Positions 1-9,683 of a stretch of 64,000 nt of DNA are shown here, piece by piece (the first letter of the stretch is position 1; every line of letters starts with the position of its first letter). The notes beneath the pieces are model-generated. The model saw nothing but the letters and a program-made list of their open reading frames with translations. It was not told the origin of the DNA and did not search any database. The position numbers and the translations under genes were made by a program. The stretch comes from Platerodrilus igneus (lineage: Eukaryota > Arthropoda > Insecta > Coleoptera > Lycidae). The stretch spans positions 4,898,001-4,962,000 of the forward strand of contig JARFIW010000453.1 in assembly GCA_036346225.1 (NCBI GenBank), in the 5' to 3' direction.

Positions 1-1000
1 TGTTTCGTGTAAGGTTAGCCCTGTTTGTGTTACTTTTCTGTAGTTGCTGAATGTTGTTATTGTTTTTGTCGTGGTTTTGACGTTTAGGTGATTATGCAAT
101 GGTTTTGTTCATATTTAAGTGTGAATTGGATTTTGGGGTTTATGTTGTTTAGTATTGTTAAAAGTGTGTTTGCGTTTTTATGGTTGTCGTAGAGGAAGAT
201 TAGACAGTCATCTACGTGTCTACACCATTTGTATATGTTTTTGTTGTTGGGTAGTGAGGTTTTTGTTGCTAGATTATCGACATAAATGACAACAAATAGA
301 AAAGAGAAGGTTACTACCCATTGCTAGTAGGCTTGGTTGTGAATTGTAGTTTTCGTTGAATAAGAAAAAGTCTTGTTGTGGCCATATTGTGAGTAAAGTT
401 ATGCAGCTGTCGGTGTCGGTGTTGTTTATGTTATTTTGTTTTAGCAGTTCTGCGATTAAGGGAACGGTTTTATAGGAGTCGAAGTTGCTGTATAAGTTAA
501 TGATGTCTGAGGAAAACAAGGGGTTGTTTGAGGAATTTTGATTTCTTGTAATTTATTAGTTGTTTTGAGTTCTTGTGTAGTTTGCTAGGTTGTTGAATAG
601 TTTTAAGAGGAAGTTTGATAGAATTGATGTAGAAGAATTAATAAATGAGACTACTAGTCTAATTGGGATGTTGTTTTGTGGATTTTTGATAGTTCATATA
701 GTATTGGTGTTCGTGGATTTCTTGGGATTAGTTATTTTGGAGCGTTATTTTGATCAGAAATGTTTTTTTGGAGTTTATTATGGTTTTGAAGTTGTTCTGA
801 AAGTTTGTTAGAGGGTTTTTGTTTACTTTGTTGAAAGAGTTATCTGTTAGAAATGTTTCGAAATTGTGTATATAATATTCTTTTCTTTTAGGATTACTAA
901 AAAGTTACTTTTATCAGCTCTTGATATGATTAGATTTTTTATTGTATTTAGACTTTTGTTAAATTCTTTTATGCGTGTGTTTTGGGCTTTCTTGAAATAA
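1..1000 (-). pseudogene. Penelope-like reverse transcriptase relic
   Basis: Read on the minus strand, scattered frames give a Penelope-type reverse transcriptase. They run from a segment resembling ITRADK..VIL (about 900-850), through an SSDIINLYSN palm-like motif near 500, to a LAMGS motif near 320 and an RHVDD-like catalytic segment near 215-240. The order matches the RT of Penelope-like elements. Several stops and frame changes interrupt it, and the C-terminal part runs off the window edge, so it is dead here. No GIY-YIG domain is visible in the part present. It differs in sequence from the Penelope-like copy at 40.5-41.8 kb, so it is probably another lineage. RT identity is fairly secure; lineage is not. 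Confidence 0.72.
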
Positions 1001-1437
1001 GATACAACCTATTTCATTGCGTAAATCGGTTTATGTTTTGCAGTTGATTTCTAATAGTTCGAAGGCAACGCCTATTTCGTTCGAGTAAAGTTTGAGATTG
1101 TGCACGTGACAGTACTCCTGCAATTTAATTTTATTATGTTGCTTGTTTTCTGATTTACTACCTTCGCCCGTAACTGAAAAACACGGGAAATGCTTTTGTA
1201 GCTAGTTTTCAATAAAGTAGAAGCCGTCCTCATTTGTACTATTTGTACTACCTCTTATAGAAGAGATTTCCTGGGACCAGTTTCTTTACTTTCACAGTTT
1301 ACAATGCACCTTTTCGGATTTGCAATATAGATAACAACACTACTCGTTTTTCTATTGGTATCTTCAACACGGAATAAACGGCTAACATCTGTAAGTACTT
1401 GCTGGTTGTAATGTTTCTTTGAGATATTTATAGCCAT
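1001..1437 (-). other. Unassigned minus-strand coding-like stretch
   Basis: Open segments continue on the minus strand upstream of the Penelope-like RT. The longest starts at an ATG at 1437 and runs to 1255 (60 residues, beginning MAINISKKHYNQQV). A second frame around 1040-1150 is also open. This could be the N-terminal part of the Penelope-like protein or a separate fragment. I do not recognise the sequence. Confidence 0.25.
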
Positions 1438-3170
1438 ATTTCATTTTAGTAATAAGGTTAGGTTATTTTTTTTAAGAAATATAATTATTAGATTAAGATT
1501 TAAGAAAGGATTACTTCTGTATCTTATATTGTATAAACTCAAAGGTTGTCAAATTCATTATGGCGGCTTTAAAGGTTAAAAATGATATCAGCAATTTAAC
1601 TTTGTATTCAAAGTTATTAGTTATATTATTCATTTGTTTCGATTAATAATGTATTACGCTGTCGCTTATCGCCATCGTCTGAACATGAAAACTTAATAGA
1701 CAAAATTGCACTCACTCAAGTAAATAAAAAGTTTCTTTCACCGGTTATAATTAACCTTACTGTAAATTAATTTTACATATATTTAGAAAGAGAAACCAAC
1801 GTAAGTAATTTCAACTTGTAATCTTAATTCATCCATCACAATTCTGCTGAAGATGCTTCAAATTATTTTATGAAGGAAAAACAAGTTTATAGAACACTTT
1901 GTAATTAACATCAAAGGAAATACGTGGGTAGGTTATTTAACCTTGCAGAATAAGTATCAGACTGACTCGAAGTAGTCAATAATGTTATGATAATACCCTA
2001 CCAGGTTGGTTGCTTTTAATTTTAGAGACATCTTGGTTTCCGTTAAATTAATAACTTTATGTTGAACAAAAGAATGTTGATTTAAAATATGTATCTAGTT
2101 TTTCCTTCGAAATTCCAGAAGTGAGCTATCAACAGGCAAAAATCATATCAAATATTTATTCTTAAAATTTCTAAACGTACACACAGTACGTTCTTATTGT
2201 TAGATTAAGAATTTATATAGTAACTTTATACGTGGAAATGTATTCAGTTAAGCTACGTAAATTTTAATATATTTCATTTTTAATATTTGCTTAAGTATGT
2301 CTATCATGTACTTCTAATAAGGACATCATTGTGTAAAATAGTTGAAAACGTAATCGTGTAATAGTGTAAGACTTTTTTATTGGTGTTTTTCACAACTAAG
2401 TGATGGTGATTGTTAGAAATATATAAGGTTTCCTCTTTTGACGATATTATGCGGTTTTATCGAAACTGAGCGTACACATGAAAGATAATACCCGACCTAT
2501 TATCTACAACAATAAACATTTGTATTCCATACTTCGTAACGTATGGTGGATGCACGGCCGTGTGCACCACATTTGCTGTTCGTACCTGTATTCCCTTGGC
2601 GGGGACTCCATTTTTTTGTGCTACTACATTGAAGACATTCTTTGCAAGTGTTGGGCAAGTGTTTACACTGTTTCGATTTATTGCATTTTTATTGTCGAAA
2701 TTGTAAAACCTCAGCATTTACTATTATTATTATCAATTTGGTTTTCACCATTTGCAAATCAGTTCACTCATCTATCGAAAATTTTCATATGATGAGCAAT
2801 CTGGAGAAAATCCCAATGCAGAATATTTTACATCCATTACTTATTAAACAGTGATAATTCCAGTTGTGTTGCAGTAAATTACATTGCAATTACTTATAGG
2901 CGTGATAAACATTCAGAAATTTAACATTTAATTTTGGAAACTATTCTATCATCTAGCAATTTTCAAGTTCGTGTATTAGTGTCCTTATCATAACGTTTAT
3001 TTCAGATTGGTTTTAACAATACTGTACTTAATGATTTTCCAGAATTTTAGGCCAGAATGCTTTCCTAATTTCAAGTTTGGCATCGTCCTGTTATTCTTTC
3101 TTGAGCTTTTCCCCAAAAACCCTTCGAGATTAAGTAGCGTCTAAGATACTTCTCGATTAAGACATATTTC
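1425..3170 (+). repeat. Unclassified dispersed repeat, copy 1
   Basis: This stretch matches two others in the window (45560-48300 and 56690-58300) in the same orientation and order. Shared landmarks include TTTCATTTTAGTAATA near the start, a CAAAGGTTGTCAAATT-like block, a TATTGGTGTTTTTC block near 2380, GGCGTGAT near 2900, and a block around 3050-3190 ending in GCATTC.GGGA. Copy 1 carries about 390 bp of extra sequence (about 2460-2850) absent from copy 3. No long reading frame is conserved between copies. It looks like an old non-autonomous transposon or degenerate element of about 1.6-1.8 kb. Confidence 0.65.
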
Positions 3171-3199
3171 ACGCACGATAGCATTCCGGGACTGAATAT

Positions 3200-3700
3200 C
3201 CGAGAATTAGGGTATATATTTACAAAACAATGGAAGGAGAATCGAGCTGTATCTATCAACAAAAAGCAGGGACTATGTTCGAGGGCAACAAGCATAGAAA
3301 CAAGAAAAAAATTATTGAAAGCATGTGTGGAGCACAGCACTGTACGTCTATAGAATATGGAGAGTAAGAGAAGCAGACAGGAAAAGCAAGAAGCCTTCTG
3401 GAATGTCATGCTTCAGATGTATGATGATGATAAAATGAGCAGACAAAGTTAATAACAAAGAGGTTATAGAAATAGTAAGAGAATAAAGAAAGGCAAGACA
3501 CGTTTTAAAGCATTTTTAGGGAATAGTGCGGGCCATAGTACAAGCAAATATAGGGAAAAAAGAGGTAGATGTAGACGTAGTTCAGACTATTACACGCAGA
3601 TAGTGAAAGATGGAGATTGTGGGAATTACAGGGAAATGTGGAGGTTAGCTTAGAATAAAAAATAATGGAAGTACGCGTCTGGTTTCTGGTTTTTGCAAAC
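3200..3700 (+). pseudogene. RTE-type LINE reverse-transcriptase tail, relic 1
   Basis: Plus-strand frames give the C-terminal end of a non-LTR retrotransposon protein. A SIETRKKLLKACV-like segment lies near 3290, and RGRCRRSSDYYTQIVKDGDC and EMWRLA segments lie at about 3560-3655. The same landmarks, better preserved, occur at 16861-17298. Stops and frame changes make it dead. It lies just upstream of the zinc-finger relic at 3690. Confidence 0.6.
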
Positions 3701-4445
3701 GTTTTTAATTGCGAGCCCTGTCACGTCTATTTTACTAGGAGGGATACCTTCAAGTGGCACCAAGTAAAACAGTATGGCACAAGCCCATCGCGGCTAAAGC
3801 GTTCAGTCAAACCAGTAACAGACAACATAAACTGCGAGTCGCGCGGTATTACCTTTGCGGGCGGCTCCGTGGTGTAATTGGTATGCGTGTGACTACTATG
3901 CTCAAGGTCCCGGGTTCAAATCCCGACACAGTCCGCTAGAAAAATGTTAGGCCAGCATTTTTCGCAAAAATACGCCCTCGTTCGGATGAGAGGTAAAATG
4001 GAAGTCCTGTGTGTGAGTGTTGTCACGCAAGTTAAAGATTCCTACTTTGCTTGCAACAGCAAGGGTTCGGCAAAAATTCAAAATTTCCAGGTAAAAAAAT
4101 TCGCTTCCTGTCCAATGTATAGTACCCTCGGGTGGAGCATTGGAAAAATCGATTTATTCGTTTAGTCGGCAAAAAATTGTAGGACCATACGGCTGTAAAG
4201 GTCATTGTGAACTTTATGGTGCGTACATCAAAACGAGTATTGGTCAGGAGACTACCGATGTAAAATCGTTTAACACAAAAAATGGATCAAAACACCTGGC
4301 AGCAATCTTCGAAACGACTACGAAAGCTTCTGCGAGGTAATGCGGCAAAAGTCAGAATAATTTAAGCACCTCGGGTCGAGATGGTCTTTGGAGAGTGTAC
4401 TTTACTTAGAAGTTAACCTTAATAAGTATTACCCGCTGTGAGGGT
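3690..4445 (+). pseudogene. Zinc-finger plus polymerase-head module, Polinton-type relic
   Basis: The first part encodes a C2H2 finger, FNCEPCHVYFTRRDTFKWH, whose last histidine is replaced by tyrosine (QVKQYG). It aligns with the finger in element A at 9370-9450, where the first cysteine is lost instead. From about 4190 to 4440 the frames resemble the module beside that finger in element A: HCELYGAYIKT, ETTDVKSFNTKN and VLYLEVNLNKYYPL-like segments. From memory this module forms the N-terminal part of polymerase-B-like proteins of insect Polinton-like elements. A tRNA-like sequence lies between the parts, and stops and frameshifts break the frame. No terminal repeats of this copy are visible. 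Confidence 0.6.
3855..3935 (+). ncRNA. tRNA-like sequence (pseudogene or SINE head)
   Basis: A box-A-like TGGTGTAATTGGTA is followed by a good box B, GGTTCAAATCC, and a near-complete T arm. The acceptor ends pair poorly and the T stem has a mismatch, so a working tRNA is unlikely. It interrupts the zinc-finger relic, consistent with a tRNA-derived retroposon or tRNA pseudogene. A related type, also with box B GGTTYAAGTCC, occurs twice near 52.9 and 53.3 kb. Confidence 0.45.
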
Positions 4446-4639
4446 TCAGTGGAATAAAGAAAAGAACCCTGCAATACCAAAATGAAAATTTAAATTTTAT
4501 ACTTAAATTATGTCAGCAAATTTCTATCTGTAAAAATATATATGTATGAAAATAGATGGTAAACGTACACTGTATATTTATTATTAAATAAAATTGTTTT
4601 AGAAGAATGTGTACTACTTTTTGCTTACGCCAAATTTTT

Positions 4640-5080
4640 TAAATCGAGTTGGTCTAAGGTTAAATTAATGATAGATTAAGACTTCGAAGAAAAATTAAAT
4701 CGGCATTACTATACACGATTAGAAACTGTTCATATATAAAAAAAGTTATAAAATTTGCGTTTGGTGGTTGTAAGGGTTGGTCCTAGATTAAAATTAGTGT
4801 CGGATTGGTACTCCAAGAAAATTGATGCATATCCGATGTCTTACGCGTTTAGAAAATGTTTATAAATGAAAAAGTTATAAAATTGGGGTTTGGGGGTTGT
4901 AACTTAGTTAGGGGTTGGTCCTAGAATAAAATTAATGTCGGGTTTGGACTTCCAAGAAAATTTTAAACCATCTAATACTTTACGCATTAAAGAAATGTTT
5001 ATAAATAAAAAGTTATAAAATCGGGGTTTGGGGGTTGTAACTCAATAAGGGTTGATCTTAAGATAAAAATTTAAGGTGAG
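4640..5080 (+). repeat. Tandem repeat, ~130-138 bp period
   Basis: The string AAAGTTATAAAATT/TC followed by GGGGTTTGGGGGTTGTAA recurs at 4742, 4871 and 5009 (spacing 129 and 138 bp). Each unit also carries a GGTTGGTCCTAGA-type block and a CCAAGAAAATT block. A further partial unit is visible before 4742. No coding potential was seen. Confidence 0.75.
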
Positions 5081-5356
5081 AACATGAAAGTCGTGCGGAA
5101 CCGTTAGGCACCGAGAGGTATCTCGAAAATTTTAGAGGTTGGGTTACCGATTTTTGGATTGGGCATGGTGGGGTTAAAATGATTTAAAAACAGTAAAGCT
5201 AACCTATGTTAACATGGTGGCGCTGCGGTGACAAAGTCCCGGAGCATCCTCCGGGTGGAGCTCTCTTTTCCTTATGGCGTTTTGTGGAGGCGGTGACGGT
5301 GGCGTTGTTTTCGGATCGGTGTCATCCTCTACTACTGTATGTCCGGGGAATAAATT
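5080..5356. other. Short intergenic stretch
   Basis: I see no gene. It includes a GC-richer patch (about 5215-5330) with a small inverted repeat around GTCCCGGAGCATCCTCCGGG. It may be the 5' part of the transposase relic that follows, but I could not define a terminal repeat. Confidence 0.3.
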
Positions 5357-5960
5357 TTGGATAGTGTTGAAGTAGACCCAAGAGTAAGCACCAGACGCTT
5401 AGGACTTGAACTAGAAGTTCTTAAAAGTATTGTTCACCACGTTTTAAAGGAACACTTATTGCACCCACACCACACGTTCAACAGGTACAAGATCTTTTGC
5501 CTATCGAGCTTGAGAGACGTCAAGTTTTCTATCAGTTTATTCAAAATCATAAAATTGAAAATGCATATTTCAATGTAAAATTTTATTTACAGACGAAGCT
5601 TCTTTTACAAGATCTTATATCACTAACATGAACATATTTATACTGTAAAAAATCTTCATGCAACTAAAGTGACTCACTATCAACATGAATTTAAGTCTGA
5701 ACTGATATTGTTGATAATTTTATTATTGACTTTGTTGTGATGCCAAATACAGACTTTCTACGGCAAACATTACAATGTGGTTCATGCACGATGGTGCTCC
5801 TCCACACTTTACTCAAACGGTTCGGTGTCATTTACATAAAGAATATTCGGATCAATAGATCTTACTTTAAAATCTGCGGTTTATTCGCCTGATATCCAAG
5901 AACAATTGCAAGACGAATCTTAAATGCAGTCAACTCTTTAAAATAATGCCCAAACAATGC
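5357..5960 (+). pseudogene. Tc1/mariner-superfamily transposase relic
   Basis: Frames in order give a helix-turn-helix stretch with STRRLGLELEVLKSIVHHV and LKEHLLHPHH, then LFTDEASFTR at about 5585 (the first catalytic aspartate region). MHDGAPPHF follows at about 5782 (the second aspartate), continuing as TVRCHLHKEYSD. The order and motifs fit an IS630-Tc1-mariner transposase. The segments lie in different frames with several stops and deletions, so it is inactive. The last acidic residue is not recognisable, so I cannot assign the DDD/DDE spacing class. Confidence 0.75.
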
Positions 5961-6066
5961 AAAATTGATTGTGATGGTCAAAAACTTGTACCGCGTTGTT
6001 AATTTGAAATAACAATAATAATATTTTTAAATATAATTATCTACTAATTTAGAAGTGGAGCGGTTT

Positions 6067-6072
6067 AATGAA
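6067..6072. repeat. Target site duplication of element A, left
   Basis: AATGAA directly precedes the element's first base and is repeated exactly at 10820-10825 after its last base. Confidence 0.85.
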
Positions 6073-6630
6073 AGTAGAGGATAATTGAGGATCCTGGAAC
6101 CTCTTTTCTACCAGCATCCTCATTTCCACGCACATCTGGACCAAATTTACATGTAAATTCCCATAAGGAGGGAAGTTAGGATGGGACACCCCCATATGAA
6201 CCATTTTGATTACGTCACACCCGCCTTATTTCCACCCACGAAATAAATCTTTCTCCACACTTCCACCCACGAGATAAATCTATCTTGTTTGGTGTCAATT
6301 AATATTAGATTTTTCTCAGATACCTGAATTTCTAGGAGTTTTTAGATAGCATCACCCCCCAGGGAACTTTCCCCATTTTAAGATGTTTTACCGGTAACAT
6401 TCTGAACCAAATAGTTTTCTTCGACTAATCATTTCATCTTTCGCGATAAATCTATCTTGTTTGGTATCAATTAATATTAGAATTTTCTCAGCTATCCGAA
6501 TTTCTAGGAATTGCTCAGATTGCATCATCCCCAGGGAAGTACCCTCATTTTAAGAATTTTTACCGGTAACTATTTTTGACCGTCCTTATAGATTTTTAAC
6601 CACGCGATACATCAAATTAGTCTAGAATTT
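6073..6630 (+). repeat. Element A left inverted arm, outer part
   Basis: This is the inverse complement of about 10275-10819, with indels. It includes the terminal AGTAGAGG, an ACATGTAAATT motif near 6150, and two copies of the subterminal block beginning ATAAATCTATCTTGTTTGG (about 6270 and 6445). The same block recurs in element B. Confidence 0.8.
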
Positions 6631-8375
6631 GTAACGTGCATTTTTGGTGGCCTAACATTTTTAGTCTACTTAATTCTTAAAATACATCGTTTTTGGATCG
6701 CGGTTTGTATAAAGTAAATACTTCCGCCTAGTTTTCAGATTGATATGCAAGTCGACTCGCCGGTATTAATTTTAAAAGATGGTTTAGTTGTAAATTGGAA
6801 TACTCGTAAAATTACTTTCCACTTGTCATTAATAAATAATCTCGCTGTAATTAATATGTGGATATACAGTCTAGGTAGGCGATCAGAAGTTGTACTAGTA
6901 GGATTAGATATAAACAAAAAAGGGTCGTGTTTTGTTCTTGCTTGGGAGATGTCAAAAATGAAGTGTAAGATACGGTTTTTCTGGTTGAATTAAGAGTGGT
7001 AGAGTTGGTGAAACTCGACGCACGTGTGTTCAAAGAACTTTCGACGTACGGCTTTAGTGCTTACGCGTGTCTACTAAACGTTTTTAGTCGTCTTATTATG
7101 AAAAAAAAGCTGTAGAACTAACTGTCGCGGAGTCGTAGTTGGTCTTTTGGTTCCGATATAGGAATTATGTTGAAGATACTGTTTCGTTCTGCTTTTAACT
7201 CGATGCACGCGGGTGTTAAGGACATGGTTACGGGCTCCCTTTAGTGATACATGTGCTTTACTTATTATGGCTTTTGTTGCTTGCTTTGTCTGGTGATATT
7301 TAAACTGTGACAGACTACCGGTATACAAAAGTAGTGGTTGAAGTTCCTCGCTGCTTTTTGTATGGTTATGCAACTAATATACCTAGTTCCTTCGCGTGAT
7401 AAGGTCCGCTGCTAACCCCAGTGAAATCAGTCAGTGTGATTAGGGTAAGTTGTGGTGAGTTCCATCAACACCCTGACAGTCTAGGGTGCAGTGCTTCGTT
7501 AGTGCCAGACATCGTGGATCCCACACTGCAATGGCAAGGAAGCGGTACTGAAGGACTTTGTGTAAGTTGCACTATTTCGTATTTGTTCTTACTGTAAATA
7601 TCTACCCGTTGTTTTTGCAATATTCCTTGTCGTTCTGATACCTTTTCCATAGACTTGCCCGCTATTTAATAACAAAAAAAAAAGAACAATCAACCATACT
7701 GAATGACTCAGAACAATTGTGCTTATCTACTTATTTATGTCTTTGCTAAAAATTTTACTAAATTACTTAGATTAATTATGTCTTACCTATTTATAAAGAA
7801 CAATCAACCATACTGAATGACTCAGAACAATTGTGCTTATCTACTTATTTATGTCTTTGCTAAAAATTTTACTAAATTACTTAGAGTAATTATGTCTTAC
7901 CTATTTATATTTTTTGTTACATTTTACCTGAATTATGTTTAATTGGTGTGTGATGAAACGTTTCTGCTACTCCCCAATATGGCCTCACTTTGTACTCAGA
8001 ATTTTTCTGTACTGCTATTACTGTTGTTAGATTATAGAGTTTATCTAAGCAGTTGCTCTTATTTATTCTATAAAGTACTGAACAATTTATACTTGATCCA
8101 TAGGCGATGCTTTTTCTCTGTTTCAGGTTTGCCGGACTAATTTGTTTTTCTTTCAGGTTTACTATTCTAATTTCTCTATGGCAGGTACTGGTACTAACTC
8201 CTGACAGCCGCGTCCCTTATAGATTGGTCTGCTTTCTACAACCCCCCCTACTCTCCGATTGAGCCCGGTCACTGTTTTTTTCTTAGATTTTTCTTTTGTT
8301 ACGCACGGCTACGAGCCAACGTGACATAACTTTGACGCACAACGTGGCGTCTACTAGAAATACATAACAAATTAT
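6631..8375. mobile_element. Insertion of unknown type within the left arm of A
   Basis: The arm sequence stops after TCTAGAATTT at 6630 and resumes at ACGCAGAATCCG at 8376. The right arm joins these two blocks directly, so about 1.75 kb was inserted or retained here. I found no clear terminal repeat or target duplication, and no recognisable protein. Longer open frames (6745-6993 plus; 7074-7373 and 7465-7650 minus) look random. A block TTCCTTCGCGTGATA near 7388 resembles the sequence just after the 5' LTR of the BEL element at 30537, hinting at an LTR-element fragment. Confidence 0.5.
7681..7908 (+). repeat. 114-bp tandem duplication
   Basis: Two near-identical units, 7681-7794 and 7795-7908, begin AAAGAACAATCAACCATACT. 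They differ at about one base, so the duplication is recent. It lies within the insertion in element A. Confidence 0.9.
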
Positions 8376-9325
8376 ACGCAGAATCCGAATCTGTAAACCC
8401 ATTTAAAATCGGGGCAACCCCTTACCGTTTTACACACATACCCTCTAGCGAGCATACCGCTACCGCACGACTACTCGCTTTTAATGTCATATACTTTCTA
8501 TCTTGTTTAGCTCATCTTTCAAGATAAATCTATCCTGTTTGGTATCAATTAATATTAGATTGTTCTCAGCTACCTGAATTTCTAGGAATTTTTTAGATAG
8601 CATCATCCCCCAGGGAGCTACCCTCATTTTAAGATTTTTTTACCAGCAGCGATTTCTGACCATCCTTACAAATTTTTTAGTCATGCGACACATTACTTTA
8701 GTCTAGAATTTCACGCAGAATCCGAATCTGTAAATAGATTTAAAATCTAACCACCCCTTACCGTTTTACACACATACCCTCTAAAATATAACTTTCCTGC
8801 AGCTCATACCTAAAAGAAAATCTAAAAACCATTCTTAAAACTTTTTATTACAGACAATTTTTACCAATACAGTTTAAATTTTGTAAACCACATTTCTAAA
8901 TACATATTCACAATTTTTATTCTTAACCTAGAACTCCTCACATCGGCTTGTACTTATTAATATTTATTTCTAAATAGAGCACCTTTTCCAAAGACCAACC
9001 GGACCCACAAGTTTCGAATTTCTCTGATTATGTTCTCATGGTTTCGCTTAAGACCTCGTACATATTTTCCAGATTACTAGTAGATGTTATAACCATATTT
9101 TTTGTGTTAAAAGATTTCACATCGGTAATCTTTTCTCCCATTTTTGTGTAGACGCTGTAGAGTTCGCAATTAACTTTTATTGCTATATGTTGTGTTCTTT
9201 TTTTATTAATTAATCGAATAAACCGCTCTTTCTATTTCCAATGAAACTCGGACACTCCATCGTCGACACTGGAGTTCTCTATGCGATAGCTAGCAATACG
9301 ATTGTTAAACGCCGTGCTAACCATC
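8376..9325 (+). repeat. Element A left inverted arm, inner part
   Basis: This closely matches the inverse complement of about 9665-10300. The arm extends inward to GTGCTAAC at about 9325. Around 8376-8450 it also carries an extra partial copy of the block seen at 8711-8790, so the arm contains internal tandem units. It holds the minus-strand copy of the polymerase-head module. Confidence 0.78.
8938..9310 (-). pseudogene. Polymerase-head module, left-arm copy
   Basis: The minus strand carries the mirror copy of the coding segment at 9684-10043. It has the same order of features: a segment aligned with ETTDVKFFNTKN, an LENMYEVL-like helix, and the LEININKYKPM end with a stop at the same place. 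Small differences from the right-arm copy exist. The gene ends abruptly where the full module would be expected to continue into a polymerase. As part of an inverted arm it is a copied fragment, not a working gene. Confidence 0.55.
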
Positions 9326-9332
9326 TTCGCCA

Positions 9333-9640
9333 ATGTCCATAGTTAAGCTTATACATCTGTCGACAGCAGAGTACTTAAACTATGGATCTTGCGGTATCGC
9401 TTTTACGAGAATGGGCAACTTACTGCGACACAAGGAAAAACAGCATGGTATGTCACTAAGCCGTAAACGTTCAGCTCCGCCAGCTGCTATAGGGTCTTGT
9501 ACTAAACAACCACAAATTATGTGTAAAGTATGCGATTTCGAAATGGAAAAGACTACGTATGCCGCACACTTGAGCAGCAACAGGCATAAAAATGCAACAG
9601 TTACCGCTACTGGCGAAGATGGTGTAGAAATGGTTATTAA
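9333..9640 (+). pseudogene. C2H2/U1-type zinc-finger segment in the centre of A
   Basis: An open plus-strand frame of 114 residues runs from an ATG at 9333 to 9677. Its last part lies in a hairpin and is probably not original. Residues 17-40 form a C2H2-like finger whose first cysteine is a tyrosine (NYGSCGIAFTRMGNLLRH, then H at the KEKQH end). Residues 69-91 form a second, intact C-x2-C...H-x5-H finger of the matrin/U1 type (CKVCDFEMEKTTYAAHLSSN, then RH). Such paired fingers precede the ELYG..IK module in related insect proteins as I remember them. Here the module follows directly (9684 on) in another frame. It could bind DNA, but one finger is broken. Confidence 0.55.
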
Positions 9641-9641
9641 A

Positions 9642-9683
9642 CGGTTATTAAACGATGTGCTAACGCACATCGTTTAATAACCG
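9642..9683. repeat. Perfect 19-bp hairpin at the junction of the arms
   Basis: CGGTTATTAAACGATGTGC (9642-9660) and its exact complement (9665-9683) are separated by only TAAC. The left-arm counterpart (about 9302-9320) differs at several bases, so this perfect pair is not simply the two arm ends. It looks like a foldback or template-switch scar. Confidence 0.9.

Noticed and set aside
2457..2850. Minus-strand 86-codon frame within repeat copy 1, with a faint likeness to a piggyBac cysteine-rich tail
   Set aside because: The cysteines are not in one frame and no other transposase segment is nearby; the likeness needs several frame changes in a very short stretch.
3855..3935. Functional tRNA gene
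   Set aside because: Box A and B are good but the acceptor stem does not pair well and the T stem has a mismatch.
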